A stretch of DNA of 64,000 bases from Parvibaculum sp. (GTDB lineage Bacteria > Pseudomonadota > Alphaproteobacteria > Parvibaculales > Parvibaculaceae). The stretch lies in NCBI GenBank assembly GCA_017642695.1, contig JAEPQD010000001.1, positions 434,001 to 498,000 on the forward strand. Direction: 5' to 3'. Shown piece by piece: positions 8,045 to 17,986 of this stretch. The translations under genes were made by a program, and so were the position numbers. How positions within the stretch are numbered: the first letter of the stretch is position 1; every line of letters starts with the position of its first letter. Under the pieces are notes generated by a model, which was not told the origin of the DNA, made no database searches, and saw only the letters and a program-made list of their open reading frames with translations.

Positions 8045-9103
8045 ATGGCAATCGGCGACATCGAAAAATTCTTTTGCAATGAGTGCAAACGGGAAACGAA
8101 GCACTTCATTCGCGGCGAACATCTGGCCACTGAGCATGACAAGGATGACCCCGTCAGCTTTACGGAGCGGCTCCTTATTATCGAGTGCTGCGGTTGCGAG
8201 AATCTCGCTCTTGTAAAGAGAACACACTTCTCGGAAGACGTGGACTATTCAATTCACCCTGTCACAGGAGAACAGATAATCGAGGCTACTTGGAGTGAGG
8301 AAATATATCCGCCCGTTTCCTATCGGGCTGCTCCGACATGGTTCGAGGATCTACCCGATCCGACGCTCAGGCAGATTTCCGAAGAAATATACAAATCGCT
8401 GCAAAACGAGTCCCACTATCTCGCCACCTTTGGCTCACGGACACTGATCGATCGTCTGATTGTTCTGACGGTTGGTGATCAAGGGAGTTTCGTAAAAGGA
8501 CTGAAGGCGCTGCAAGACAGCGGAAAGATTTCACCGCATGAGCGCGAAATTCTTCAGCCTATCATCGATGCAGGAAACGCCGCAGCCCATAGAGGATGGG
8601 CTCCGTCCGGCGAACTGATCGAGACAATTCTGGACACTGTGGAAGGACTCATCCACCGACTTCTCGTGCTGCCAAAACTGGCGGAAGAACTCGAAGAGGC
8701 CGTTCCAGGCCGTGCTTCTCAGGGAGAACCGAAGATCGGACGTGGCGACATTACGGTCAGCAAAAAGATCGAAACCGCGCCTAAGGCGTTAAAGCAGATA
8801 TATGACTATCTCCAAGAGCAACTTAGGAACCTCGGCTCAGACGTAACCGTCCACCCCCAGAAGCACTATGTCGCCTTCCGGCGGCGCAGAAATTTTGCCT
8901 CCGTCCAACTTTACAATCAGAAGAGATTGATCCGGGTCTATCTCAATCTGGACCCAGACGATGTGAAGATCGATGAAAGCTACATGCGCGATGTCCGGCA
9001 GATCGGGCATTTCGGCACAGGCAATCTGGAGGTCGTGATCAAGAAGAAGGAAGATATTGAGAGGGTGGCGGACCTAATAAAGGCTAGCTACGAAGCCTCC
9101 TAG
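8045..9103 (+). CDS. Zinc-ribbon / DUF4145 / DUF5655 protein beside a type III R-M system
   Basis: A 352-residue protein in three parts. An N-terminal zinc ribbon has two pairs of cysteines (CNEC near residue 11 and CCGC near 48). A helical DUF4145 region (about 90-220) includes NAAAHRGW. A C-terminal DUF5655-like domain (about 285-350) includes LYNQKRLIRVYLNLDP and VRQIGHFGTGNLEV. DUF4145 domains are common in restriction enzymes and defence islands. Base composition is visibly less GC-rich than the flanks, consistent with acquisition. Its TAG overlaps the res stop on the opposite strand (CTAG at 9100-9103). Function is unknown. Confidence 0.8.
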   Translation: MAIGDIEKFFCNECKRETKHFIRGEHLATEHDKDDPVSFTERLLIIECCGCENLALVKRTHFSEDVDYSIHPVTGEQIIEATWSEEIYPPVSYRAAPTWFEDLPDPTLRQISEEIYKSLQNESHYLATFGSRTLIDRLIVLTVGDQGSFVKGLKALQDSGKISPHEREILQPIIDAGNAAAHRGWAPSGELIETILDTVEGLIHRLLVLPKLAEELEEAVPGRASQGEPKIGRGDITVSKKIETAPKALKQIYDYLQEQLRNLGSDVTVHPQKHYVAFRRRRNFASVQLYNQKRLIRVYLNLDPDDVKIDESYMRDVRQIGHFGTGNLEVVIKKKEDIERVADLIKASYEAS

Positions 9104-11730
9104 GCGCCGATCTTCTCCATCATCTGCGCACGCATGTCCCGTCCGTCGACGGTCTTCTCCACGACGATGAAGAGCCCTTTGCCGTCGCTCTTCCTTTCCC
9201 AGAGCTCGCCGACGATCCGCTTTTCGGCGGTATCGGCGCTCTCCGCGAGATGCTCGCCCTTGTACTCGACGACGAGAAGCCGCCCATCCTCAAGAAGCGC
9301 GACGAAATCCGGATAGAACTTGTCGGTCGCGGTGGGCAGCCAGAACGAGTTCGGATGCCGGGCGACGTTGCGGATCCAGAATTTGACCTTGGGCAGGCTG
9401 TCGATGGCCTGCGCGCACTGAAATTCCTCGCCGTCTTCCGCTCCGTCGAACGCCGGAACGTTGTCCGGTCCGAGGAAATGCTTGCGAGGCTTCCAGCGGC
9501 CACGATAACGCCGCTGGTCCCAATACATGCCGTCCTTGAAGGTGAACGCATTGTCGAACGAGACTTCGACCTTGGCGTCCGGCGCGAAGAGATAGTGCTG
9601 ATAAACGCCGGCCCGCTCCTCTTGCCGTGCGGTGGCGATCTTGTCGCGTATCTTGCGGGCAAGAATGAACTTGCAGCGCATCAGGGCCGCGATATGCAAG
9701 CCCCGCTTGTCGATCAGGTAACTGACGAGATCGCGCAACCAGCGCAGAAGCTCGCTCTGATGGATGTCCTGCTGCCGCGCCTGCTTGTCGAGCCACAGAA
9801 CAAGAGCCTCGGGCGTCCAGCTGTCCAGGCCGACATCCAGAGCAAGCTGCTCTTCTTCGTCGGCGAAATGATAGCTGAGATGGTTTCCATCGAGGTCGAT
9901 CTCGAAGCTGCGCGCCGTTTCGCGGATCGCGAACTCGGCCTCGCTCAGCTTTGGCGAGTGGTCGAGCAGCGACCACTCGTGAAATTCCATGAACACGTCG
10001 GTGTCCGCGAATTCGAGACTGCCCTGAATCTCCGACATGAGGCGCGGAACGGTAAATGCTTCCCCGCGTTCGGCGGGAGACAACTGGTCCTTCACTTCGA
10101 GGCGATATTTGGCGACCGCTTCGGCGAAGCCCTTGCGTTCCGCTTCGGGAAGCGTTTCGGCGATGGCCTTCTCGGTCTCGGCGTCGATCCGTCCGGTCAC
10201 GGCGATCTCCGCCTTGCCGCCTTCCACCTCGCGAACGGCAACCCCCTCGCGCTTCTTCAGATCGGCGATTGCTTCCGGCGTGGCAGCGGCGACGTGCCTG
10301 AAGGTGGGCTTCGGCTTCTCGCGCGGGCCGAAGAGGCCGCTATCGGCATCGAGCGAGGATTGAGCAGGCTCGATATTGTCGAGCGCTTCGTCCTCCTCGA
10401 AACCCATCGCCACCAGCTTGTCGACGAGTCCGCGGGCCGCCTCGCCGAAGGAAGGCTCGGAAAGGAAGGCATAAGCCCGGTTCAATGCCTCCGCCTTGCG
10501 CCGCTTCGCATAGGGCATGCGCAGCACGCGGCCCAGCAGCTGCTCAACATCCGTCGCGCTCTGGATGCGCGAGACGGAACAGAAGGCATAGGCGAACGAG
10601 CAGTCCCAGCCTTCCTTCAGCGCCTCCACCGTGATGACATATTCGATAGGGCATTTCGGATCGAACAGGTCGATCCCGTCCAGTTCGCGCTGGTCGCCGG
10701 TCGCCACGGCGATCTTCTCCTCGGGTATCTGCTCGACCTCGATCAGGTGTTTCTTCAACACCTCGACCGTCACCTCCTGGTTCTTCGGCTGCGCCTGAAA
10801 CAGGACGATGGGGCGGATGTAATCGGGGTCGTCGTCGGCAGTCTCTGCTAGCGAGGCCCGCGCGGCGACAGCGCCGTTGACGGCGTTCTGCCAGCTGTCA
10901 TGCTCGGAAAGGATGATCGGGAGCTTGATCATCTCTTCGAGCTTCAGTTCCTGCGCGGTAATGCTGTGCAGGATGTTGGAATTGAAGCGCGGGGTCGCTG
11001 TGAACTCGATGATTGCGGACGGATTGACCCGCTGCTGCATATCGCGTGTCAGGCCGGTGACGGCGTTGTGCGCCTCGTCCACGATCATCAGCGGACGATG
11101 CATATGCATCAGGTTCGCGAAAGAGAACTTCACGCCACCGCCTTCTTTCTCTTCCAGCCCCCGCAGGTTCTTCGGTATCCCGGTGAAATGCGGCTCCATG
11201 TTCTCGTTATGCGCATAGACCTTGCGGCCTTCTGTGTTCGCGACGCGCAGGGTCTGGATCGTGCCGACCACGATGCAGCAATGATCGCGAATATCGTGCG
11301 GGCGGATGGTCGCGAAGTCGGCAATGTCGAAGACGCGCACGCGGCCCTCGAAAGCCTCGTCCAGCACCTGCCGGTAGGGGTGACGCGCATTCTTCAATGC
11401 TTCTGCGGTCTGCAGGCGGATGGTATTGGATGGAACGAGCCACAGGACCATCGGATAGTCCTTCTCCACCCACGCGTCGCGCGCGATGCCGATGGAGTGC
11501 GCACCGAGGATCGTCTTGCCGCCGCCTGTGGGGAGGCGAAGGCAGACATAAGGCACACTGGGAAGCGCTTCGAGCGGCTTGTAGTCGCCGCGATACCGGC
11601 CGAGCCGCTTCGCCTGTTCGGGCTCCGTGGTGATGGCTTCGTAAGCGTTCTTCGGTCCGGCAACGCGGGCCTCCTCCAGAAACCGCTGGAGAACGGAACA
11701 TGTGTCGGCCTGATATGTCTTGAGCTTCAT
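9100..11730 (-). CDS. Type III restriction endonuclease, Res subunit
   Basis: An 876-residue ATP-dependent restriction subunit. The helicase core has Walker A LPTGGGKT (about 67-73), DEAH in MIVDEAHNAVTG (218-221), motif III TATPRF and motif VI QLLGRVLRMPY. The C-terminus carries a PD-(D/E)xK nuclease: PDF at about 807 and VEYKG at about 821-825. With Mod it would translocate on DNA and cleave between head-to-head unmodified sites. It starts 10 bases after mod ends, so the two form an operon. All catalytic motifs look intact. Composition is closer to the chromosome than that of the facing DUF4145 gene. Confidence 0.93.
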   Translation of the reverse strand: MKLKTYQADTCSVLQRFLEEARVAGPKNAYEAITTEPEQAKRLGRYRGDYKPLEALPSVPYVCLRLPTGGGKTILGAHSIGIARDAWVEKDYPMVLWLVPSNTIRLQTAEALKNARHPYRQVLDEAFEGRVRVFDIADFATIRPHDIRDHCCIVVGTIQTLRVANTEGRKVYAHNENMEPHFTGIPKNLRGLEEKEGGGVKFSFANLMHMHRPLMIVDEAHNAVTGLTRDMQQRVNPSAIIEFTATPRFNSNILHSITAQELKLEEMIKLPIILSEHDSWQNAVNGAVAARASLAETADDDPDYIRPIVLFQAQPKNQEVTVEVLKKHLIEVEQIPEEKIAVATGDQRELDGIDLFDPKCPIEYVITVEALKEGWDCSFAYAFCSVSRIQSATDVEQLLGRVLRMPYAKRRKAEALNRAYAFLSEPSFGEAARGLVDKLVAMGFEEDEALDNIEPAQSSLDADSGLFGPREKPKPTFRHVAAATPEAIADLKKREGVAVREVEGGKAEIAVTGRIDAETEKAIAETLPEAERKGFAEAVAKYRLEVKDQLSPAERGEAFTVPRLMSEIQGSLEFADTDVFMEFHEWSLLDHSPKLSEAEFAIRETARSFEIDLDGNHLSYHFADEEEQLALDVGLDSWTPEALVLWLDKQARQQDIHQSELLRWLRDLVSYLIDKRGLHIAALMRCKFILARKIRDKIATARQEERAGVYQHYLFAPDAKVEVSFDNAFTFKDGMYWDQRRYRGRWKPRKHFLGPDNVPAFDGAEDGEEFQCAQAIDSLPKVKFWIRNVARHPNSFWLPTATDKFYPDFVALLEDGRLLVVEYKGEHLAESADTAEKRIVGELWERKSDGKGLFIVVEKTVDGRDMRAQMMEKIGA

Positions 11731-11740
11731 CAGAGCCCCC

Positions 11741-13303
11741 TCAGGCCCGCGCCTTGATGTCGTAAGGCGTCTGCTTGAACGTTATTTGCTCGCGATCGAG
11801 CGTCGCTGGCGTCAGGCGCGACTGTTCGCCATAGATGGTCAATGGATAATTCGGGTTGTCCTTCGCGAAATCCGGTTGCGCTTTTCCGATCTCGCCCCGG
11901 ATCAGCGCAAGCGTCGCCCGCGTGAGCACATTGCCGCCGCCCGGTCGCTTGTCGCCGAGAATGCCGTTATAGAGAAGTGCATAGGCGCGCCCGTCGTGAA
12001 TGCCGAGGAAGGGAGAACTTCCCTTGCCGTCCCAGGGGCAATCGGTCTCGCTGAACCAGACATGCGCGGCGAGCACCGGGAAGCGGATATCGGAACGGAT
12101 ATGCCCTTCCTCGTCGAAGACCGGCGGGCCCAGTCCGAAAAAGCGGAAACCGCCGCCGCCTTTCCACTCGACGGACTTCGAGATACCGCCTTGCTCGCCT
12201 TCGATCACCTTCTTGAGGCGCGGCGCGCAATGCGTGATGGAATGTTCGCCCATCTCTATGCCGATATAGCGGCGACCCATCTTGTGCGCGACAGCGGCTG
12301 TCGTACCAGAGCCAAGAAACGAATCTAGAACGATGTCTCCGGGCTTGGTGGCAATACAAAGAATTTTTTGAATAAGTCGTTCTGGCTTTGGTGTTCCGAA
12401 AGGAGGCCCGCCAAATGCTCGCTGCTCCAGCATCGCCATTTGCGTATGACCGGCATCCTCATGCCCCCACACGCTCCGAGGAATTACCGGCTTTGCGTCG
12501 GATAGGAACTGTTTAATCCTAGGTGATTTGGAGGCTCCCGTCTTTCCCCAGTAAAACAACCCTTCGGACAACATCGCTTGGGTTCTTTCTTTAGAGTACC
12601 GCCACGTCAGATTGTCGGGGGGGAGAATTACGTCCCCAGTGTTTGGATTCGTGATCTCGTAGTAGAGATTTGGCCGCTCTTTTCTGTTCTTGTTTCCGGT
12701 GAACGTGATGCTGTTCCACGGTCCACGCGGATCGTCATCTGGATTGGTATAGTGCTTGTTGTGACGTTCCTCCCTCGGCAACTTGTTCAATCGAGCAGAG
12801 TGAATATTGCGTGCGAAGACATGTATGTAATCATGATCGTTGCTGAAGAACGTTGCATCATTTGCAGGTGAAATCTTGCGATTCCAGATAACCCCTTGGA
12901 CAAAGTTCTGGCGACCGAAAACTTCATCCATGATAACTTTGAGATAGTGTCCTTCCCGGTCTTCTATGCTTACCCAGATTGATCCGTCATCGGACAGAAG
13001 ATCGCGCAGAAGCTCCAGTCGCGGCCACATCATGGCGAGCCACTGCGTATGCTCCAGATTGTCGTCGTAATGTTCGAAGGCGGAGCGCGTATTGTAGGGC
13101 GGGTCGATATAGATGCATTTCACGCGCCCGGCATAGAAGGGCAGCAGGGCCTTCAACGCTTCCAGATTGTCGCCCTGGATCAGCATGTTGCCCGCATTCG
13201 CATCGCCGGCCGAAAGCGCCGGGACTTCTTCGAGCAGCCGGTAGGGCACTTTCTGCGCCGTGCGGATGTCTTCGTCGCGGGTTAGCCAGTTCAGGATGGG
13301 CAT
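11741..13303 (-). CDS. Type III DNA methyltransferase, Mod subunit
   Basis: A roughly 520-residue beta-class adenine-N6 methyltransferase. Motif IV IYIDPPYNT (residues 65-72) precedes motif I SFLGSGTT (328-335), the permuted order of type III Mod proteins. The 110-325 interval between them is the target-recognition region, and its DNA (about 12330-12960) is clearly more AT-rich than the rest of the gene, suggesting exchange of the specificity domain. The ATG at 13303 gives the usual MPILNWLTRDED start; the frame stays open to 13396. No simple-sequence tract suggesting phase variation was seen. Confidence 0.93.
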   Translation of the reverse strand: MPILNWLTRDEDIRTAQKVPYRLLEEVPALSAGDANAGNMLIQGDNLEALKALLPFYAGRVKCIYIDPPYNTRSAFEHYDDNLEHTQWLAMMWPRLELLRDLLSDDGSIWVSIEDREGHYLKVIMDEVFGRQNFVQGVIWNRKISPANDATFFSNDHDYIHVFARNIHSARLNKLPREERHNKHYTNPDDDPRGPWNSITFTGNKNRKERPNLYYEITNPNTGDVILPPDNLTWRYSKERTQAMLSEGLFYWGKTGASKSPRIKQFLSDAKPVIPRSVWGHEDAGHTQMAMLEQRAFGGPPFGTPKPERLIQKILCIATKPGDIVLDSFLGSGTTAAVAHKMGRRYIGIEMGEHSITHCAPRLKKVIEGEQGGISKSVEWKGGGGFRFFGLGPPVFDEEGHIRSDIRFPVLAAHVWFSETDCPWDGKGSSPFLGIHDGRAYALLYNGILGDKRPGGGNVLTRATLALIRGEIGKAQPDFAKDNPNYPLTIYGEQSRLTPATLDREQITFKQTPYDIKARA

Positions 13304-13776
13304 TGAGTGTTCTTGTCCGGTCTCGAATCGTCGGGTCAGTTTCCGATCATTGGCCATATCGGGCCGGAGAACCACCCCGGATGCGCGGATTGGCACCCAG
13401 TGATCTACGATACCTCCTCCGAACGCTCCACCATCTCCTGTAATCCCGGTCCACCGACACCTGCCGCGCCGGCGCGTGGTGGGAATGTGAAGCGGTGAAA
13501 GCTATATCGCGCGGTAACACCAGGGAAAGCCGGTGATCATCTGGCATGCGGCACATGGCGCACCGCCCATGGATCCCCGCTCGCGCCGGGATGACATCCG
13601 GTGGAGGGCGGGCCCTGACGATGAGGGAGGCCCGCCTGCCCTGGTCTCCCCCGCCTTGCCGCGCCCGGAGCGGCCCGACATAATGCCCGCCAAAGAGAAG
13701 AACGCGCCGGGAACCGGCCGAACGCCCCGAGCCACACGCATCAAGCCCCAGACCACATGCCTGCAGGGAGGCCCCC
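13304..13776. other. 473-base intergenic region between mod and acs
   Basis: Promoters for the divergent mod-res and acs units must lie here, but none is clear by eye. It contains a diverged copy of repeat family B (13513-13595). The open frames crossing it are GC artefacts. Confidence 0.55.
13513..13595. repeat. Inverted-repeat intergenic element, family B (copy 2, diverged)
   Basis: It aligns with the 5191-5271 element: GTAACACCAGGGAAAGCCGG corresponds to GTCACCCCGGCGAAAGCCGG; both then have CATCTG and CACCGCCCATGGAT, followed by a CGCCGGGATGACA end. The left arm is more mutated, so the hairpin is weaker. Confidence 0.65.
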
Positions 13777-15723
13777 ATGTCCGATGAACTGATCCCCGTT
13801 CCCGACGAATGGAAGAAGCGCGCCCTGCTCGACGACGCGAAATACCGCGAGATGTACGAGGCGAGCGTGAACGACCCGGAGGGCTTCTGGCGCGAGGAGG
13901 GCAAGCGCATCGACTGGATGACGCCCTACACGAAGGTGAAGAACACGAGCTTCGACCCGCATAACGTCTCGATCAAATGGTTCGAGGACGGGACGCTCAA
14001 CGCCAGCGTCAACTGCATCGACCGGCACCTGCCGAAGCGGGCGAAGCAGACCGCGATCATCTTCGAGGGCGACGATCCTTCCGTCGACAAGAAGATCAGC
14101 TACCAGGAACTGCATGACGAGGTCTGCCGCTTCGCGAACGTGCTGAAGGCGCAGGGTGTGAAGAAGGGCGACCGGGTGACGATCTACATGCCGATGATCC
14201 CGGAGGCGGCCTATGCCATGCTCGCCTGCGCGCGGATCGGCGCGGTGCATTCGGTCGTCTTCGGCGGCTTCTCGCCGGACAGCCTCGCCGGCCGCATCGT
14301 CGATTGCTCATCGAACTGCGTCATCACCGCCGACGAGGGCGTGCGCGGCGGACGGAAGATCCCGCTGAAGGCGAACACCGACGAGGCGCTGAAGAAGTGC
14401 CCCGGCGTCAAATCCGTCATCGTGGTGAAGCACACCGGCGGCAATGTCGGCATGGAGAAGGGCCGCGACGTCTGGTACGCAGAGGAAGCGGCGAAGGTGA
14501 AGCCGGAATGCGCGCCGGAGGAAATGGGCGCGGAAGACCCGCTCTTCATTCTCTATACGAGCGGCTCCACCGGCAAGCCCAAGGGCGTGCTGCACACGAC
14601 CGGCGGCTACATGGTCTATGCGTCGATGACGCACAAGTACGTCTTCGATTACCAGGACGGCGACATCTACTGGTGCACGGCGGATGTCGGCTGGGTGACG
14701 GGCCACAGCTACATCGTCTACGGGCCGCTCGCGAACGGCGCGACGACGCTGATGTTCGAGGGCGTGCCGAACTATCCCGACGCCTCGCGCTGCTGGCAGG
14801 TGATCGACAAGCATGAGGTGAACATCTTCTACACCGCGCCGACCGCCCTTCGTGCATTGATGCGCGAGGGCGAGGGGCCGGTGAAGAAGACGAGCCGCAA
14901 GTCGCTGCGGCTCCTCGGCTCCGTCGGCGAGCCGATCAACCCCGAGGCCTGGCTCTGGTATCACCGCGTGGTGGGCGACGGGCGCTGCCCGATCGTCGAC
15001 ACATGGTGGCAGACGGAGACGGGCGGCATATTGATCACGCCGCTGCCGGGCGCGACGGCGCTCAAACCCGGTTCGGCGACGAGGCCCTTCTTCGGCGTGC
15101 AGCCGGTGGTGGTCGACACGGAAGGCAAGGTGCTCGAAGGGGCCACGACCGGCAATCTCTGCATCGACGATTCATGGCCGGGGCAGATGCGCACCGTCTA
15201 TGGCGATCACCAGCGCTTCGTCGAGACCTATTTCATCCAGTATCCGGGCCGCTACTTCACCGGCGACGGCTGCCGCCGCGACGAGGACGGCTATTACTGG
15301 ATCACCGGCCGCGTGGACGACGTGCTGAACGTGTCGGGACACCGCATGGGGACGGCGGAAGTCGAAAGCGCACTCGTCGCGCATGCCAAGGTCGCGGAAG
15401 CGGCCGTCGTCGGCTATCCGCACGACATCAAGGGCCAGGGCATCTATGCCTATGTGACGCTGAACGCGGGCGAGGAACCGTCGGAAGAGCTGCGCAAGGA
15501 ACTGGTGCAGTGGGTCCGGAAGGAAATCGGCCCCATCGCCTCGCCGGACCTGATCCAGTTCGCGCCGGGCCTGCCGAAGACGCGCTCCGGCAAGATCATG
15601 CGGCGCATCCTGCGCAAGATCGCGGAGGACGATTTCTCCAATCTCGGCGACACCTCGACGCTGGCGGACCCCGGCGTCGTCACCGACCTCGTCGACAACC
15701 GGCAGAACCGCGCAGCGGGATAA
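13777..15723 (+). CDS. acs: Acetate--CoA ligase (acetyl-CoA synthetase)
   Basis: A 648-residue AMP-forming acetyl-CoA synthetase, the normal family length. Phosphate loop [11 protein letters not shown] lies at about 260-270, [10 protein letters not shown] is the adenylation core, [16 protein letters not shown] is the hinge region, and [11 protein letters not shown] carries the catalytic, acetylatable lysine (K606). It activates acetate for the TCA and glyoxylate cycles. A GGGAGG precedes the ATG. A strong terminator follows, so it is probably monocistronic. Confidence 0.97.
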   Translation: MSDELIPVPDEWKKRALLDDAKYREMYEASVNDPEGFWREEGKRIDWMTPYTKVKNTSFDPHNVSIKWFEDGTLNASVNCIDRHLPKRAKQTAIIFEGDDPSVDKKISYQELHDEVCRFANVLKAQGVKKGDRVTIYMPMIPEAAYAMLACARIGAVHSVVFGGFSPDSLAGRIVDCSSNCVITADEGVRGGRKIPLKANTDEALKKCPGVKSVIVVKHTGGNVGMEKGRDVWYAEEAAKVKPECAPEEMGAEDPLFILYTSGSTGKPKGVLHTTGGYMVYASMTHKYVFDYQDGDIYWCTADVGWVTGHSYIVYGPLANGATTLMFEGVPNYPDASRCWQVIDKHEVNIFYTAPTALRALMREGEGPVKKTSRKSLRLLGSVGEPINPEAWLWYHRVVGDGRCPIVDTWWQTETGGILITPLPGATALKPGSATRPFFGVQPVVVDTEGKVLEGATTGNLCIDDSWPGQMRTVYGDHQRFVETYFIQYPGRYFTGDGCRRDEDGYYWITGRVDDVLNVSGHRMGTAEVESALVAHAKVAEAAVVGYPHDIKGQGIYAYVTLNAGEEPSEELRKELVQWVRKEIGPIASPDLIQFAPGLPKTRSGKIMRRILRKIAEDDFSNLGDTSTLADPGVVTDLVDNRQNRAAG

Positions 15724-15746
15724 ACCTTCCGCATCGCGACGAAACG

Positions 15747-15775
15747 AGGGCCGCTCGATTGAGCGGCCCTTTTTC
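15747..15775 (+). terminator. Rho-independent terminator after acs
   Basis: A perfect 10-base stem AGGGCCGCTC / GAGCGGCCCT with a GATT loop, followed by TTTTTC. It starts 24 bases after the acs stop. Confidence 0.92.
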
Positions 15776-15780
15776 GTGAG

Positions 15781-16104
15781 TCAGCTCAACCAATCCGGCT
15801 TTAGTTCCGGCGGACCGGTCCATCCCCAATCGCGCAAGACCTCGATCATGGCATCGCGGTCGTAAGCGTCGCCGCCGATATTCGACGAGTAGCCATACCC
15901 GTCGGCGACAGCAAGTTTCGCGAACGGCTTGATGACATCATGATCGCGCGCGACGAGCATGCCGCGCGACGCACCGAAATCCGTCACCAGCGCATCCACC
16001 GTGAGATGCGTGCCGTCCGAGAAGACGATGCCGGGAGAAAGTTCAACACGCACACCGAGATCGCCGGCCACCATCTTCCAGAATTGCTCGGCAGGCCTGT
16101 TCAT
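15781..16104 (-). CDS. Hypothetical protein
   Basis: A 107-residue acidic soluble protein, not recognised. It begins MNRPAEQFWKMVAGDLGV and ends in a Trp-rich tail (LRDWGWTGPPELKPDWLS). There is no signal peptide or membrane segment. It is convergent with acs, sharing the terminator region, and divergent from the metallo-hydrolase gene. The residue pattern looks coding and no credible competing frame exists, but the upstream GGAAGAGG-like site (GAGGAAGAGG) is the main support for the start. Confidence 0.65.
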   Translation of the reverse strand: MNRPAEQFWKMVAGDLGVRVELSPGIVFSDGTHLTVDALVTDFGASRGMLVARDHDVIKPFAKLAVADGYGYSSNIGGDAYDRDAMIEVLRDWGWTGPPELKPDWLS

Positions 16105-16218
16105 CCTCTTCCTCCGCGAAGCATCCGCCCCTTTTTACACGTTTCGCTTTTCCCCTTGCACCCGCCATTCGTCGTGCCTAACTGACTGTCTTCGCTATTC
16201 GGGTCAGGGAGGGCAATC

Positions 16219-17076
16219 ATGGCGGATTGGCAGATAGGCGACGTGACAATCACGCGCGTGGTGGAGTTCGAGGCGGCGCTGCCGGGCGGCGGCGAGGGCT
16301 CGATGGTGGAGAAGGCCTTTCCCGACGCCGTGAAGGAGATCGGCTGGTTGAGGCCGCATTTCGCGACCGACGAGGGTCACATCCGCGTCGCGATCCAGGC
16401 GTTGCTGATCGAGACGCCGACGAAACGCATCGTGGTCGACACCTGCGTCGGCAACGACAAGCCGCGCGGCAATCCCTTCTTCAACAAGCTGCAGACGGAT
16501 TTCCTGAAGGACATGGAAAAGGCCGGCTGGCCGCGCGAGAGCGTCGACACGGTGCTCTGCACGCATCTTCATGTCGATCATGTCGGCTGGAACACGATGC
16601 TGGTCGACGGCAAATGGGTGCCGACCTTTCCGAAGGCGCGTTATCTCATCGGCAAGCGCGAATGGGACTTCTGGTCGGCGGAAGACGACGAGGACAATGC
16701 GCCGGTCCTCGCCGACAGCGTGCAGCCGATTTTCGATGCGGGCCTCGCCGATCTCGTCGGCGACGATCATGTGGTCTGCGAGGAAGTGCGGCTCCGCCCG
16801 ACGCCGGGCCACACGCCCGGCCATGTCAGCATCGTCATTTCGTCGAAGGGCGAGACCGCCGTCATCACCGGCGACCTGATGCACCACCCCTGCCAGATGG
16901 CGAAGACGGACTGGCGCAGCGGCTTCGACACCGATGGCGACATGGCGGAGAAGACGCGTCATGCCTTTCTGGCCGAAATGGCGGAGAAGGACACGCTCGT
17001 CATCGGCACGCATTTCGCGACGCCGTCGGCAGGCCATGTGAAGCGCGACGGCGAAGGCTACCGGCTGGAGGTCTGA
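16219..17076 (+). CDS. MBL-fold metallo-hydrolase
   Basis: A 285-residue metallo-beta-lactamase-fold hydrolase. The zinc motif THLHVDHVGW (HxHxDH) lies at residues 115-121; GHTPGHVSIV gives the next histidine, ITGDLMHHP the bridging aspartate, and GTHF the final histidine. The layout resembles the quorum-quenching-lactonase/alkylsulfatase-like branch, but the substrate cannot be assigned. GGGAGG precedes the ATG. Its last 19 bases overlap the end of the opposing sulfotransferase gene. Confidence 0.92.
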   Translation: MADWQIGDVTITRVVEFEAALPGGGEGSMVEKAFPDAVKEIGWLRPHFATDEGHIRVAIQALLIETPTKRIVVDTCVGNDKPRGNPFFNKLQTDFLKDMEKAGWPRESVDTVLCTHLHVDHVGWNTMLVDGKWVPTFPKARYLIGKREWDFWSAEDDEDNAPVLADSVQPIFDAGLADLVGDDHVVCEEVRLRPTPGHTPGHVSIVISSKGETAVITGDLMHHPCQMAKTDWRSGFDTDGDMAEKTRHAFLAEMAEKDTLVIGTHFATPSAGHVKRDGEGYRLEV

Positions 17077-17849
17077 GCGCGGCGATACCGTCCGTCCCTG
17101 ATCCGGCGCGCATGCTCGTAGACACGCCGGTCGTGACGCGTGCACCGCAGAAGCATCTCGCGGGCAGCGCCGCCCGCCCGCGTATCGTCGTCGGCGACGG
17201 CCTGCTCCCGGTGCCGCGCCGGCGTCCGGTTCTGCCGCGGCGTCTCGAGGGCGGGAACACCCACCGTCTCGCATAGCGTCGCGAAATCACGGTCGAAGGT
17301 TTCGGTCAGACCGACGAAGCTCATCCGGTCCAGCATGCGGCAGGCGCGCTCGACCAATTCATTCCACTCGTCTTCCGACCGGGGCTCTTCGTCCAGTCCG
17401 CCGCCGAGCATGCGCGTCATCAGATTGTCGACCCGGGCCCGGTGCAGCGGGTGGTCGTATTGAAGGAATTCGGAGAACTTCAGGGAAGCGGGCTCGATCG
17501 GATATTCCCACCCACCCTTCCACGCCCGCGAAAACCGGAAGAGGGATTCGAGGCGGGACGCCGGGTCGCGCAGGAAGGTGAAGACGAAATCGCGCTTCGG
17601 ATCGGCAAGCTGCCTGTAGGTCCTGGCGGTAAAATGCCCGGTGACGAACCGGGCCCGCTTCGCCTTGCGCAGAAGCTTGCGCCGCTTGTCATGTTCATGG
17701 TCGTGGATGAGAACCCATCCGCCGCGGCCGATCCTCTTGCTGCTTCTCTTCTTGAGGTCCAGCCCGGAGATGAGCGACCGCGCGACGGACGTCCCCGCCG
17801 TTTTCGGCAGGTGCAGAAAGAATATCCGGTCTTGCGGGGTGCCGTTCAT
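17058..17849 (-). CDS. Sulfotransferase family 2 domain protein
   Basis: A 263-residue PAPS-dependent sulfotransferase. HLPKTAGTS near residues 13-21 is the 5'-phosphosulfate loop, and FTFLRDPASRLESLF is the 3'-phosphate-binding motif. Such enzymes sulfate carbohydrates or other exported molecules. The C-terminal 60 residues are unusually Arg-rich, and this part overlaps the metallo-hydrolase on the other strand, so the true end of the domain may be earlier. A second, unrelated TPR-sulfotransferase lies at the right edge of the window. Confidence 0.85.
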   Translation of the reverse strand: MNGTPQDRIFFLHLPKTAGTSVARSLISGLDLKKRSSKRIGRGGWVLIHDHEHDKRRKLLRKAKRARFVTGHFTARTYRQLADPKRDFVFTFLRDPASRLESLFRFSRAWKGGWEYPIEPASLKFSEFLQYDHPLHRARVDNLMTRMLGGGLDEEPRSEDEWNELVERACRMLDRMSFVGLTETFDRDFATLCETVGVPALETPRQNRTPARHREQAVADDDTRAGGAAREMLLRCTRHDRRVYEHARRIRDGRYRRAQTSSR

Positions 17850-17986
17850 GCGCGGAGTCCACCGACAATGAGGGATGAATGGATCATCTGCGCAGCGGTC
17901 TGCGCGAGCACCCTGAATGGAACTGTTGTTTTTCCAGATTACCGGCGGGTACCGCTCTTTTCAAGAATTCCGGCATTTATCAACTT

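Noticed and set aside
9250..10851. A 533-codon open frame on the plus strand across the res gene.
   Set aside because: It is the antisense shadow of res; its product is Arg/Leu-rich with no domain, while the opposite strand has all helicase and nuclease motifs.
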